DNA of 11,815 nucleotides. Origin: Chthoniobacter flavus (GTDB lineage Bacteria > Verrucomicrobiota > Verrucomicrobiia > Chthoniobacterales > Terrimicrobiaceae). The stretch covers positions 1-11,815 of the forward strand of contig CAMDOJ010000041.1 of the NCBI GenBank assembly GCA_945903555.1. The letters run 5' to 3'. Positions 1 through 7,720 of this stretch are shown here, in pieces (the stretch's first letter is position 1; each line of letters begins with the position of its first letter). The notes beneath the pieces are model-generated. The model had not been told where the DNA came from and did no database searches. It saw nothing but the letters and a program-made list of their open reading frames with translations. The translations under genes and the position numbers were made by a program.

Positions 1-26
1 ACCGCGTCGATAGTAAATCTATTCAC
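1..26 (-). CDS. Possible start of a further gene, cut by the window edge
   Basis: On the minus strand a GTG at 26-24 is preceded by a GGAG motif with about 7 nt spacing, and the eight complete codons that remain are open (V/M-N-R-F-T-I-D-A). It would begin 28 bp after the stop of the sugar transferase and so could be the next gene of the same polysaccharide operon. No product can be inferred from eight residues. The support is only the ribosome-binding site, the spacing and the absence of a stop, so this may be chance. Confidence 0.3.
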
Positions 27-53
27 GTAGGATCTCCAAGACGCGCGACCGCC

Positions 54-1526
54 CTACCTCCCTTTACCAAAAAACATGACATGCAATGTTTTCAGAACCA
101 CGGTGGCATCCAACACGAGGGAAAAATGCCGAATGTAGTAAAGGTCATACATCAGTTTCTCCATGGTATCCTCAATGCTGGCACCATAAGGATAGTTGAC
201 TTGGGCCCAACCTGTGATGCCCGGTCTCACCAAATGACGAAAGTGGTAGTAGGGAATGGCGAGCTCGTAACGCTCCACACATTTGATCCACTCCGCACGT
301 GGTCCGATGAGACTCATTTCGCCGCGAAGCACGTTCCAAAGCTGAGGCAACTCGTCGAGACGGGAAACGCGCAACCAGTTTCCAAGTCTCGTCACACGCG
401 GATCTCCCTCGACCGTATAAAGGCCTTTAAATTCACTCCCCACATCCATCGTTCGGAATTTGTAAAGAGTGAAGAGACCTCCATGCTGACCGGTTCGTGT
501 CTGGCTGAAAATGACTGGGCCCCGGCGCTCGAGTTTGATCAATAAGGCCACCAGAGCCATCACAGGGGAAAGAAGCAGAAGCGAAAGCGCGGAAATAAAT
601 AAATCGAAAACACGCTTGAGTGAGGCAAAGGGGGAATGCTGTACGAGTTGAAAGCCCGAGTCCAACGGCCATGTGCGGCTTAACAAGTCGGGTGGCATTT
701 TCTGCCAATATGTCTCATAAAACGAGTGCATCGTATAAACCGGAAGTTCTTGGAAGTGAACAGCCACCAGCGATGTTAGGATTTCATTTGGGATACTTTC
801 TGTGGAGCATGCCAAAAGGATACCTTCGTGTTCGAGGTGGATGTTATTTTCCAAAATTTTGAGCACGTCCGCGGCGAGCGACTCGAAGACCGGCGACCCC
901 GGGCCAGCGACATGTGTTCCCAGCGCCGATTCACAAGTCGCAAAAAAGTGCAATTCGTGCTTTAGCTTGTTGGCTGTGTAATTTTTGTAAAACCTCTCTG
1001 CGGATTCAGGATCACTGATCACAAGAAGACGTCGTCTCGACCTAGATCCCATGGCGGTGGAATACAAAAGTCGTCTCTGTAAAAGAGAGAAAATCGAGAA
1101 TCCCAGAAACGAAAAACCAAAAATCGCGCGAGAGGAGGCAATATTACCACCAAACGAGGCCACAACATAAACGGCAAAAGCTGATGCCAGAAAGGAAATC
1201 AGGCAAGCGATCAGGTGCTCGCTCGAATACCCCAAAGATTTCATTTCCGACCGAGGGTCGTAGGCCCCGATTAAGCTCAAGGTAACCACGGAAACTAACA
1301 GCGGGAGTATAAGGTCGGCCCACTCGTAACGGTTAAACTCACCAGTTAAATTAGTGATGCCCAGATACATGCCAAGCCACATTACGCAATCCAAGACAAG
1401 CAAAACGAGCATCAACAATCTCTCCCTTGTAGACCCTTTCACTACCTTCAACCTTCGAGGAAAGAGGGCCTTTGGCCTTAAGATATCTGCGATTTGATCC
1501 GGTGCTGGAAGAGTTTCAGGAACCAT
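54..1526 (-). CDS. Polyprenyl-phosphate sugar-1-phosphate transferase (exopolysaccharide initiation, WcaJ/WbaP-like)
   Basis: This 490-residue inner-membrane protein should move a sugar-1-phosphate from a nucleotide sugar onto undecaprenyl phosphate, the first step of building an exopolysaccharide or O-antigen repeat unit. The N-terminal half has about four membrane segments (roughly 36-56, 70-87, 105-125, 132-150). A soluble, Rossmann-like middle region follows (about 165-270). The C-terminal bacterial sugar transferase domain (about 303-490) starts with a membrane-entering hairpin after KRVFDL. It carries KFRTM (356-360), the catalytic Asp-Glu pair in SRLDELPQLWN (D391, E392), GPR (408-410) and RPGITGWAQVNY (434-445). 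Length and domain order are those of the full-size polyisoprenyl-phosphate hexose/N-acetylhexosamine transferases; the sugar cannot be told from sequence. The start is the ATG at 1526, without a clear Shine-Dalgarno. The gene lies 117 bp after the ABC exporter on the same strand and looks more AT-rich than the genes to the right. Confidence 0.93.
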   Translation of the reverse strand: MVPETLPAPDQIADILRPKALFPRRLKVVKGSTRERLLMLVLLVLDCVMWLGMYLGITNLTGEFNRYEWADLILPLLVSVVTLSLIGAYDPRSEMKSLGYSSEHLIACLISFLASAFAVYVVASFGGNIASSRAIFGFSFLGFSIFSLLQRRLLYSTAMGSRSRRRLLVISDPESAERFYKNYTANKLKHELHFFATCESALGTHVAGPGSPVFESLAADVLKILENNIHLEHEGILLACSTESIPNEILTSLVAVHFQELPVYTMHSFYETYWQKMPPDLLSRTWPLDSGFQLVQHSPFASLKRVFDLFISALSLLLLSPVMALVALLIKLERRGPVIFSQTRTGQHGGLFTLYKFRTMDVGSEFKGLYTVEGDPRVTRLGNWLRVSRLDELPQLWNVLRGEMSLIGPRAEWIKCVERYELAIPYYHFRHLVRPGITGWAQVNYPYGASIEDTMEKLMYDLYYIRHFSLVLDATVVLKTLHVMFFGKGR

Positions 1527-1564
1527 CTTGTTGTCTGGGGTGGAACAGGTTTAAAGCTAGTAAC

Positions 1565-1592
1565 AATCTACCTCGTGAGGCTTTTTTGTAAA
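1565..1592 (-). promoter_or_regulatory. Weak sigma-70-like promoter candidate for the sugar transferase
   Basis: In the 117-bp gap between the ABC exporter and the sugar transferase, the minus strand shows TTTACA (1592-1587; 5 of 6 to the -35 consensus) and TAGATT (1570-1565; 4 of 6 to the -10 consensus) with a 16-bp spacer. It lies about 40 bp before the start codon. I see no terminator for the ABC gene on this strand, so the transferase may be read both from here and by read-through. A match of this quality can occur by chance. Confidence 0.25.
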
Positions 1593-1643
1593 GTGCTCTT
1601 TGTTTAGGTCTCCGAGATTATTCTCCGAAGTCGGCCAAGCTTC

Positions 1644-3365
1644 TCATTTCTCAATGAGACTGCTCCGGCAGAGTTTGGCGTAAAGCCCCCCTTGAGAGAG
1701 AAGCTCTTCGTGGCGTCCACGCTCAGTGATACGTCCGTGCTCCAAAACCAGAATCTGGTCGGCATGTCGCACCGTCGAAAGCCGGTGAGCAATCACAAAG
1801 CTCGTCCGCTTTTCCATCAGATGATCCAAGGCTTCTTGAATGAGCTTCTCAGTCGATGTATCCACACTCGCGGTGGCCTCGTCCAAGATTAAGATTGGAG
1901 GATTTTTAAGAAGGGCTCGTGCGATGGATATCCTCTGCTTCTCGCCGACGCTGAGCTTCACTCCACGTTCGCCAAGCGCGCTATGCAGGCCCTTGGGTAG
2001 GCGTCGAATGAAATCCACCGCATTCGCCGTGCGAAGAGCCTCCCACATTTCGTCCTCGGAAGCATCGGGTTTTCCGATTCGCAGATTTTCTGCCGTGGTG
2101 CCGTTAAATAAGAAACTCTCCTGCGTGACCACGGCAATATTGTGCCTCAAATGCCGACGCGACATCTCCCTCAAAGGAACGCCATCAATCGTAATACTAC
2201 CACTGGTGAATTCATAAAAACGGACGAGAAGGTTTACAATTGTGGATTTCCCAGCACCCGTTGGCCCGACCAAAGCAACCATCGATCCAACGGGAACCTC
2301 GATTTGAATATCATCAAGAACAGGGAGCTTTGGGTCATAGGAAAAACTCACATTCTGATAAACAACATGCCCGTGAATCGTCTGGCAAAGCGCACCAGAT
2401 CCCTCGTCTCCCTCGGGATCGGCATCCATGATCTCGAAGACCCGATCCCCCGCAGCACGACCGGACTGGAAAATTTGATTGAGTTGGTGTAAACGACCGA
2501 CGGGCTCATAAAGATAACGAACGAGCACAAAAAACGCGACCAGAGCACCAATCCCCATTCCCCCACCCAATACTTGAGCCGTTCCAAAGCCAGCCACCAT
2601 TAACAACCCCGCCGAAGACAAAAACTCCATCCCTGGCTGATAGAATGCCCAAGCCCGCATCACGGTAAGAGTTTCCTTTCGTACTTTGTTGCTGCACGCA
2701 TCGAAGCGGATGTGTTCTCGTTCCTCGCTCGTGTAGGTCTTGATCTGGCGAATACCGGCAATGTTGTCGTGAAGAAGTGAGTTGAGCTCTGATACTGCTT
2801 TTCGCTGAGATCGGTATCGCGCGCGCGCTGTAAGCGTGTAGGCAAGTGCCCCCGCCGCCAAGAGAGGAATTGGCGCCAGCGCGGCCAGAGTCAGCATCGG
2901 GTTGTAAGTCACCATGAGCGCACTGACGATCAAGATTTGGAGGACGGCCACCGTTCCCTGCTCAATGCCATCGATCAAGACCCGCTCGACGCTTGTGACA
3001 TCCTCGATCAATCGGGTCATGATGTCACCGGTAGCGCGGTTATCGAACCAATGGAGAGGCAACTTTTGAATGTGCGCGTACAACTCGCTCCGCAAGTCAA
3101 AGATCACATGCTGCTCAAAGTGATTATTGAAAATAATACGTAGGGCGTTGAGGAGGTTTTGGGCGAAAAAGGCAGCGAGTCCAAGCCCGACCAGCGGTAA
3201 GAGCAATTCCGGACGATTGTTTCCTACCACCTGATCGACGATCTGTTGCGTCACCACCGGAAAGACCACGACCATCAATGTCCCCAACAAGGCACAAAAC
3301 AGCGTGGCAAATGCCAATAATGGATACCGCCGCACATATGGAAAAACGCGAATAAAAACCTGCAT
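1644..3365 (-). CDS. ABC exporter, fused permease and ATPase (MsbA/multidrug type)
   Basis: A 573-residue half-transporter that would act as a homodimer in the inner membrane, exporting a lipid, lipid-linked glycan or drug by ATP hydrolysis. The membrane domain (about 1-310) has six likely helices and the coupling stretch HWFDNRATGDIMTRL (105-119), typical of type IV exporters. The ATPase domain (about 330-565) has Walker A GPTGAGKST (367-375), Q-loop Q415, signature LSVGEKQR (471-478), Walker B ILILDE (491-496) with catalytic E496, D-loop SVDT (500-503) and switch histidine H527. LSVGE replaces the textbook LSGGQ, a variant also known in other exporters. The reading frame extends to a TTG at 3401, but I chose the ATG at 3365 because MQVFIRVFPYVRRY is the usual beginning of the first helix region; a GGAG sits unusually close (2 nt) before it. 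The neighbouring sugar transferase suggests a lipid-linked sugar or envelope substrate, which is inference. Confidence 0.93.
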   Translation of the reverse strand: MQVFIRVFPYVRRYPLLAFATLFCALLGTLMVVVFPVVTQQIVDQVVGNNRPELLLPLVGLGLAAFFAQNLLNALRIIFNNHFEQHVIFDLRSELYAHIQKLPLHWFDNRATGDIMTRLIEDVTSVERVLIDGIEQGTVAVLQILIVSALMVTYNPMLTLAALAPIPLLAAGALAYTLTARARYRSQRKAVSELNSLLHDNIAGIRQIKTYTSEEREHIRFDACSNKVRKETLTVMRAWAFYQPGMEFLSSAGLLMVAGFGTAQVLGGGMGIGALVAFFVLVRYLYEPVGRLHQLNQIFQSGRAAGDRVFEIMDADPEGDEGSGALCQTIHGHVVYQNVSFSYDPKLPVLDDIQIEVPVGSMVALVGPTGAGKSTIVNLLVRFYEFTSGSITIDGVPLREMSRRHLRHNIAVVTQESFLFNGTTAENLRIGKPDASEDEMWEALRTANAVDFIRRLPKGLHSALGERGVKLSVGEKQRISIARALLKNPPILILDEATASVDTSTEKLIQEALDHLMEKRTSFVIAHRLSTVRHADQILVLEHGRITERGRHEELLSQGGLYAKLCRSSLIEK

Positions 3366-3402
3366 AGCTCCGACTATCTCAACAGCACGACAGTGTGACA
3401 AC

Positions 3403-3420
3403 CCCGCTCTGCTCAGCGGG
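3403..3420. repeat. GC-rich inverted repeat in the divergent ABC / response-regulator intergenic region
   Basis: CCCGCT (3403-3408) and AGCGGG (3415-3420) are perfect complements around a 6-nt loop. They lie between the divergent ABC and response-regulator genes, 38 bp upstream of the ABC start and 76 bp upstream of the regulator start. The plus strand continues with ATTTTG, too short a T-run for a convincing terminator, and no plus-strand gene lies upstream that would need one. It could be an operator for either gene or a hairpin in a leader transcript; nothing here decides. Confidence 0.4.
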
Positions 3421-3495
3421 ATTTTGCTCCCCCCTTATTTAAAATCAACCAAAGCAGTGTTGATGCTGCCACGGGATTTGATTTACTGACATCGG

Positions 3496-4854
3496 ATGTC
3501 TCCCATATTGCTAATTGTCGATGATGAGAAAAACACGCGCGATGGATTGCGTAACGCGCTCTCGGATTCATTTGAGGTTTACGTGGCAGCAGGAGTAGAT
3601 GGTGCACTGCAAACCATCGAGAGCATGCCTGCAGATGTCATTCTCACCGACCTCAAACTCGGCGGTGCTGATGGCATGTCCCTCATTCAATCAGTCATGA
3701 AGAACCCGAACCCGCCCATCTGTATCATGATGACCGCGTATGGATCGGTAGATACCGCCGTCGAGGCGATGAAGTATGGCGCGTATGATTTTGTCACAAA
3801 GCCGGTGAATATCGACCGCCTTGAAATGCTCATCAAGAGAGCTATTCGAGAAAGAAACACATCTCGCGAGAACCAAGAATTGCGATCCAAAGTGGAACGC
3901 CAATTCAAGATCGAGGGAATGATCGGGCACTCGCCGGGAATGACGGAGGTCTTTGAAACAATCAAACAGGTCGCTCCCTCTCGGGCCACTGTGCTCATCC
4001 AAGGTGAAAGCGGAACTGGCAAGGAACTGGCAGCTCACGCCATCCACCATTTGAGCCAGCGGGCGAAAGAAAAATTTGTTGCCGTTCATTGCGCGGCGCT
4101 GTCTCCCGAGTTGCTCTCGAGTGAGCTTTTTGGTCATGAGAAGGGTGCCTTCACAGGTGCCCACGAGCGCCGAATCGGGCGCTTTGAGCAAGCCGCAGGC
4201 GGCACCCTCTTTCTAGATGAAATCGGCGAAATCGATCTCAGCACGCAGGTGAAAATCCTACGCGTTCTTGGCGAGCGCACTTTTGAACGTGTGGGCGGCG
4301 GGGAGACCATCTCTACCGACGTGAGGCTCATTGCCGCAACCAACAAAGATCTGGCTCAACTCGTCGCAGCGGGCAAATTCCGCGAGGACCTTTTTTTCCG
4401 CCTTCACGTAGTTCCCCTCACCATGCCGCCCCTTCGCGACCGGAAGGTGGATATCCCCATGCTGACAGAATCCTTTCTCAAGGAATCGGCATTAGAAAAT
4501 TTCAAACCCCACCGTGATCTCACTCCAGAGGCAATGATTCGGATTCTTGATTACGATTGGCCGGGCAATGTGCGGGAATTGCGAACCGCCATCGAGCACG
4601 GAGTGGTCATGTCCACAAGCGGGCAGATCGGCCTTCGAGACTTACCATCCTCGCTTCGGGGAAACGTTTCGCCAAGCGCCACACCCGCTCTCTCGGGATT
4701 GAATCTCCGCGACACGGAAACAAATCTCATCCTGAAGGCGCTTGAAAGCTGTGCGGGCAACCGCAGTGAGGCCGCCGAAAAACTCGGCATCAGTCGCCGC
4801 ACACTTCATCGTCGCCTCAATGAAATGAATATTCTTAAACGAGCAGAAAAATAG
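3496..4854 (+). CDS. Sigma-54-dependent response regulator, NtrC family
   Basis: A complete three-domain transcription activator of 452 residues. The receiver (about 3-120) has the acidic pair D9/D10, phospho-acceptor D52 in LTDLKL, T80 and K102 (TKPV). A helical linker (about 118-138) leads to the AAA+ sigma-54 interaction domain (about 142-370): Walker A GESGTGKE (170-177), the sigma-54-contacting loop GAFTGA (217-222), Walker B LFLDEIGE (238-245), ATNKDL (281-286), arginine-finger region FREDLFFR (295-302) and WPGNVREL (355-362). The C-terminus (about 404-445) is a Fis-type helix-turn-helix with NRSEAAEKLGISRRTLHRRL. All residues for phosphorylation, ATP hydrolysis and sigma-54 remodelling look intact. 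No histidine kinase gene is in the window, so its partner and signal are unknown. The start ATG has no Shine-Dalgarno; the receiver begins at once after it, as expected. The glycosyltransferase follows after 10 bp, probably on the same transcript. Confidence 0.95.
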   Translation: MSPILLIVDDEKNTRDGLRNALSDSFEVYVAAGVDGALQTIESMPADVILTDLKLGGADGMSLIQSVMKNPNPPICIMMTAYGSVDTAVEAMKYGAYDFVTKPVNIDRLEMLIKRAIRERNTSRENQELRSKVERQFKIEGMIGHSPGMTEVFETIKQVAPSRATVLIQGESGTGKELAAHAIHHLSQRAKEKFVAVHCAALSPELLSSELFGHEKGAFTGAHERRIGRFEQAAGGTLFLDEIGEIDLSTQVKILRVLGERTFERVGGGETISTDVRLIAATNKDLAQLVAAGKFREDLFFRLHVVPLTMPPLRDRKVDIPMLTESFLKESALENFKPHRDLTPEAMIRILDYDWPGNVRELRTAIEHGVVMSTSGQIGLRDLPSSLRGNVSPSATPALSGLNLRDTETNLILKALESCAGNRSEAAEKLGISRRTLHRRLNEMNILKRAEK

Positions 4855-4864
4855 TAAATCCCGA

Positions 4865-6583
4865 ATGAAAAAACCACCGAAAGGGATTCCTGCCCCCCCG
4901 CTCGCCTCACCCAGTGCAGGACACGTCATTGATTGGCGAGTGCCGACCGTTGCCGTTCTCGCTTTCGCCTTGGCATTCGTTTATCTTTTTATCCAATTCC
5001 GCGGATTCTCGATATCCACCGCGATGGATCAGGCTCAGATCTCGCGTGAGATCGCAAAAGGGAACGGCTACACAACCCAATACATCCGCCCTCTCGCGAT
5101 CTGGCAACTCGAGCAAGCAGGCAAGCCCATCCCAAGTCATCACTTTCCGGAACTCCTTCAAAACCCGCTTAACCCTCTCGTCAACGCCCTGCCATTAAAA
5201 TTAGTCGAATCCGAATGGAATCTCACTCCGTTGGATATCGTTTACATTGGCGACCGCGTGATCGCAGCTACGGCGATTCTATTTTTCCTTTTTTCCGTAA
5301 TAGTTTGGTATTTTGTGGGCACGATTTTATTCGATAAAAAAACCGCATTCATTGGTTGTGCAGGACTTCTGATGACCGACATGATGTGGCAGTTCTCGCT
5401 TTCCGGACTTCCGCAGATGCTGATGCTTTTTCTTTTCGCATGCACAACTTGGCTCACGTTGCGGGCCATGGAAAACCGCGACTTGGGCACATCCCCTCTT
5501 TGGCAAATCTTCGCGGCCGCTCTCCTTTTTGGGCTTCTCACCCTTGCTCACTGGTCGGCACTTTGGATTTTTCTAGGATGGGTGATTTTTGCGTCCCTTC
5601 AATTTCCTCGCAAGGGCCTAGCCACGCTCATCGCTCTGGCTGGATTCCTTTTCGTCGTGGGGCCGTGGCTGGCCCGCAACCACCATATTTCTGGAAATCC
5701 GATCGGCTTGGCCGGATATGAGTGGATCACCCAACCGGGAACAGCTGAAACCGAATACATGCGCTCGCTGACCGGCCCGCCCTTGTTCTCTGCCGTTGCC
5801 ACATGCAAACGCCTCGCCTCGGCGCTTACTTACCAAGCCGGACATATTTTTTCGCTCCTTGGCATCAATGTGATTGCCTTGATGTTTTTCACGGCACTCC
5901 TGCACCGGTTCAAGCTCTCGAATGCCGCTACATTTCGCCCCGGAGTTCTTCTCATGTGGAGCGGAGCAGTCCTCGGAATGGGCCTGTGCGGCGTCAGCGA
6001 ATCCGTTTCCCCCAATCAATTGCACGTCCTATTTGTGCCTTTATTTCTCTTTTACGGCTTCGCCTTTCTGATGGTTCTGTGGTCACGACTGGATGTGCAT
6101 AGCCACAAAATGAAATCCGTTTTTATCGCCTTCATTCTTCTCCTTTGCGCTCTACCGCTCATCAACACATTAATGTCGGCGCCGGAACGTGCCATCCAGT
6201 GGCCTCCCTATGTTCCCCCATTCATCGCCGTATTGGGAGATTGGTTTGAGGAAAATGAAGCCATCTGCACAGATATGCCTTGGGCCGTCTCTTGGTATGC
6301 TCAACGCCAAGCCCTCCTCCTCCCGAAGACAATCAAACAATTCAATCGCATCAGCGATTACCGGTTGCTCGGAAAATCTCTCAATGGCCTTTATCTGACG
6401 CCCCTCACAGGCGACAGCGCTCTGTTCTCGGAGGTTTACAAAGGCGCTTACAGCGATTGGATTTCCTTGATTATGCGACCACCCGAAGTCACCAGATTTT
6501 CGCTTCCCATATTTACGCCTCTTCCGATCGACGGTGAATGCATTCTTTTCTCGGATCGCGACAGATGGTCGCGCCGGAATTGA
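4865..6583 (+). CDS. Multi-spanning GT-C glycosyltransferase (family 39-like), probable
   Basis: A 572-residue integral membrane protein that I assign to the GT-C fold, enzymes that transfer sugars from lipid-phosphate donors on the outer face of the inner membrane. A first helix (about 27-45) is followed by a periplasmic loop with STAMDQAQISREIAKGNGYTT (51-71). D55 there sits where GT-C enzymes have their catalytic acidic residue. About nine or ten further helices follow (approximately 134-155, 163-180, 183-199, 214-229, 231-246, 252-269, 330-346, 359-376, 385-407, 418-436), with the ARN motif at 270-272 after a helix. The last about 130 residues are soluble and contain TDMPWAVSWYAQRQALLLP (469-487), a pattern I associate with verrucomicrobial members of this type. 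Donor, acceptor and partner are unknown. It starts 10 bp after the response regulator, without a Shine-Dalgarno. It could serve the polysaccharide block to the left or glycosylate proteins or lipids. Confidence 0.8.
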   Translation: MKKPPKGIPAPPLASPSAGHVIDWRVPTVAVLAFALAFVYLFIQFRGFSISTAMDQAQISREIAKGNGYTTQYIRPLAIWQLEQAGKPIPSHHFPELLQNPLNPLVNALPLKLVESEWNLTPLDIVYIGDRVIAATAILFFLFSVIVWYFVGTILFDKKTAFIGCAGLLMTDMMWQFSLSGLPQMLMLFLFACTTWLTLRAMENRDLGTSPLWQIFAAALLFGLLTLAHWSALWIFLGWVIFASLQFPRKGLATLIALAGFLFVVGPWLARNHHISGNPIGLAGYEWITQPGTAETEYMRSLTGPPLFSAVATCKRLASALTYQAGHIFSLLGINVIALMFFTALLHRFKLSNAATFRPGVLLMWSGAVLGMGLCGVSESVSPNQLHVLFVPLFLFYGFAFLMVLWSRLDVHSHKMKSVFIAFILLLCALPLINTLMSAPERAIQWPPYVPPFIAVLGDWFEENEAICTDMPWAVSWYAQRQALLLPKTIKQFNRISDYRLLGKSLNGLYLTPLTGDSALFSEVYKGAYSDWISLIMRPPEVTRFSLPIFTPLPIDGECILFSDRDRWSRRN

Positions 6584-6638
6584 GCGACCGACTCACGGCG
6601 ACTCTTGCCTTCATCTCAGTGTGTGCTTTGATGGTTAG

Positions 6639-7709
6639 GTGGACGCTCTAGCATTGACAAAAGAGGATTGGGAAACCTGGATGACTGCTATGGGCCAACC
6701 CGCCTACCGCGCCGGACAGGTGCTCGATTGGATTTATAAACGCCGCGTACTCGACTGGGACGACATGTCCAATCTTCCGGCACCGCTCAGAGATGCCCTT
6801 AAGCAGGAATTCCCCGCCACACATTTGGAAAAAATCCGCGAAACAGGCTCGAAGGATACCACTCGCAAGTTTCTATTCCGTCTTCCCGATGGCCAAATGA
6901 TCGAGACCGTACTCATTCCGGCCTCCCCTGCCCTATACGGCGAAGCTTCGGATCGACGAACGATCTGTATATCCAGCCAAGTTGGATGCGCCTATGGATG
7001 CAAATTCTGCGCCAGCGGCCTAGATGGTTGGAAACGCAACCTCCTGGCTGGCGAGATCGTCGATCAATTTCTGCAAGTCGAGGCCATTTCTGGCGAAAAG
7101 ATCAACAACATCGTCTTTATGGGCATGGGCGAACCGATGGCCAACTACGACAATCTTCTTCGCGCCATCAGCATTCTCAATGCCCCTTGGGGAGTAGGCC
7201 TCGGCGCCCGCCACATGACGGTCTCGACATCAGGACTCGTCCCGCAAATCCGCAAGCTCGCTTCACAACCGCTCCAGGTTCGACTCGCCATTTCCTTCCA
7301 CGGTGCCACTGATGAAGTCCGCAACACAATCATGCCGGTTAATAAAAAATATCCTGTCGAGGAGTTACTGGCCGCTTGCGAAGATTACGTGCGCATCAAA
7401 AAACAACGCATCACCTTTGAGTATATTCTCATCCGTGACGTCAATGACTCCTTGGAGCAAGCGCGACTGTTGGCAAAGCAAGCCCGCCGCGTGGGAGCCA
7501 AAGTCAACTTGATCCCTTACAATGTCGTCGATGGTCTGCCTTGGATCCGACCTGAAGAGGATAGCCAAGACGCCTTCCTCTCCGTCCTTCGACAGGCAGG
7601 CGCGGAAGCCACACTCCGCCGTGAAAAGGGTCACGATATCGCTGCGGCCTGTGGCCAACTTCGACTCCAAGTCGAAAAATCCGTTGCAGAAAAGCCCTTC
7701 TTGAATTAG
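6639..7709 (+). CDS. rlmN: Dual-specificity rRNA/tRNA adenine C2-methyltransferase RlmN
   Basis: A radical-SAM enzyme of 356 residues that methylates C2 of A2503 in 23S rRNA and, in characterised bacteria, A37 of some tRNAs. The N-terminal helical domain has GQPAYRAGQVLDWIYKR (19-35). The 4Fe-4S cluster motif CAYGCKFC gives C117, C121 and C124. C110, seven residues before it, and C338 in the AAACGQL stretch (335-341) match the two extra catalytic cysteines known from E. coli RlmN (Cys118 and Cys355). GMGEP (162-166) and the STSG segment (196-199) are the usual SAM-contact regions. The start is a GTG directly after an in-frame TAG (6636-6638), so the gene cannot extend further; TTG at 6654 or ATG at 6681 are alternatives, but the ATG would remove part of the conserved N-terminal helix. 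It lies 55 bp after the glycosyltransferase and 11 bp before the next gene. Confidence 0.97.
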   Translation: MDALALTKEDWETWMTAMGQPAYRAGQVLDWIYKRRVLDWDDMSNLPAPLRDALKQEFPATHLEKIRETGSKDTTRKFLFRLPDGQMIETVLIPASPALYGEASDRRTICISSQVGCAYGCKFCASGLDGWKRNLLAGEIVDQFLQVEAISGEKINNIVFMGMGEPMANYDNLLRAISILNAPWGVGLGARHMTVSTSGLVPQIRKLASQPLQVRLAISFHGATDEVRNTIMPVNKKYPVEELLAACEDYVRIKKQRITFEYILIRDVNDSLEQARLLAKQARRVGAKVNLIPYNVVDGLPWIRPEEDSQDAFLSVLRQAGAEATLRREKGHDIAAACGQLRLQVEKSVAEKPFLN

Positions 7710-7720
7710 CGGTTTTAGTA

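Noticed and set aside
81..545. Plus-strand frame of 154 codons opposite the sugar transferase
   Set aside because: It overlaps the conserved catalytic domain in antisense; the real frame has all family motifs.
1571..1587. CCTCGTGAGG followed by six T as a terminator on the plus strand
   Set aside because: The palindrome leaves only a two-base loop, so at best three pairs form, and no plus-strand gene ends there.
3366..3401. Longer ABC exporter start at a TTG codon
   Set aside because: The extra 12 residues match nothing in the family, and the ATG at 3365 gives the normal N-terminus.
3366..3495. Sigma-54 (-24/-12) promoter near the NtrC-type regulator
   Set aside because: No GG and GC doublets with the required spacing inside a TGGCAC/TTGC-like context were found in this gap.
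3691..4191. Minus-strand frame of 166 codons inside the response regulator
   Set aside because: It is antisense to the receiver and AAA+ domains, whose motifs are intact; no recognisable protein and no suitable start context.
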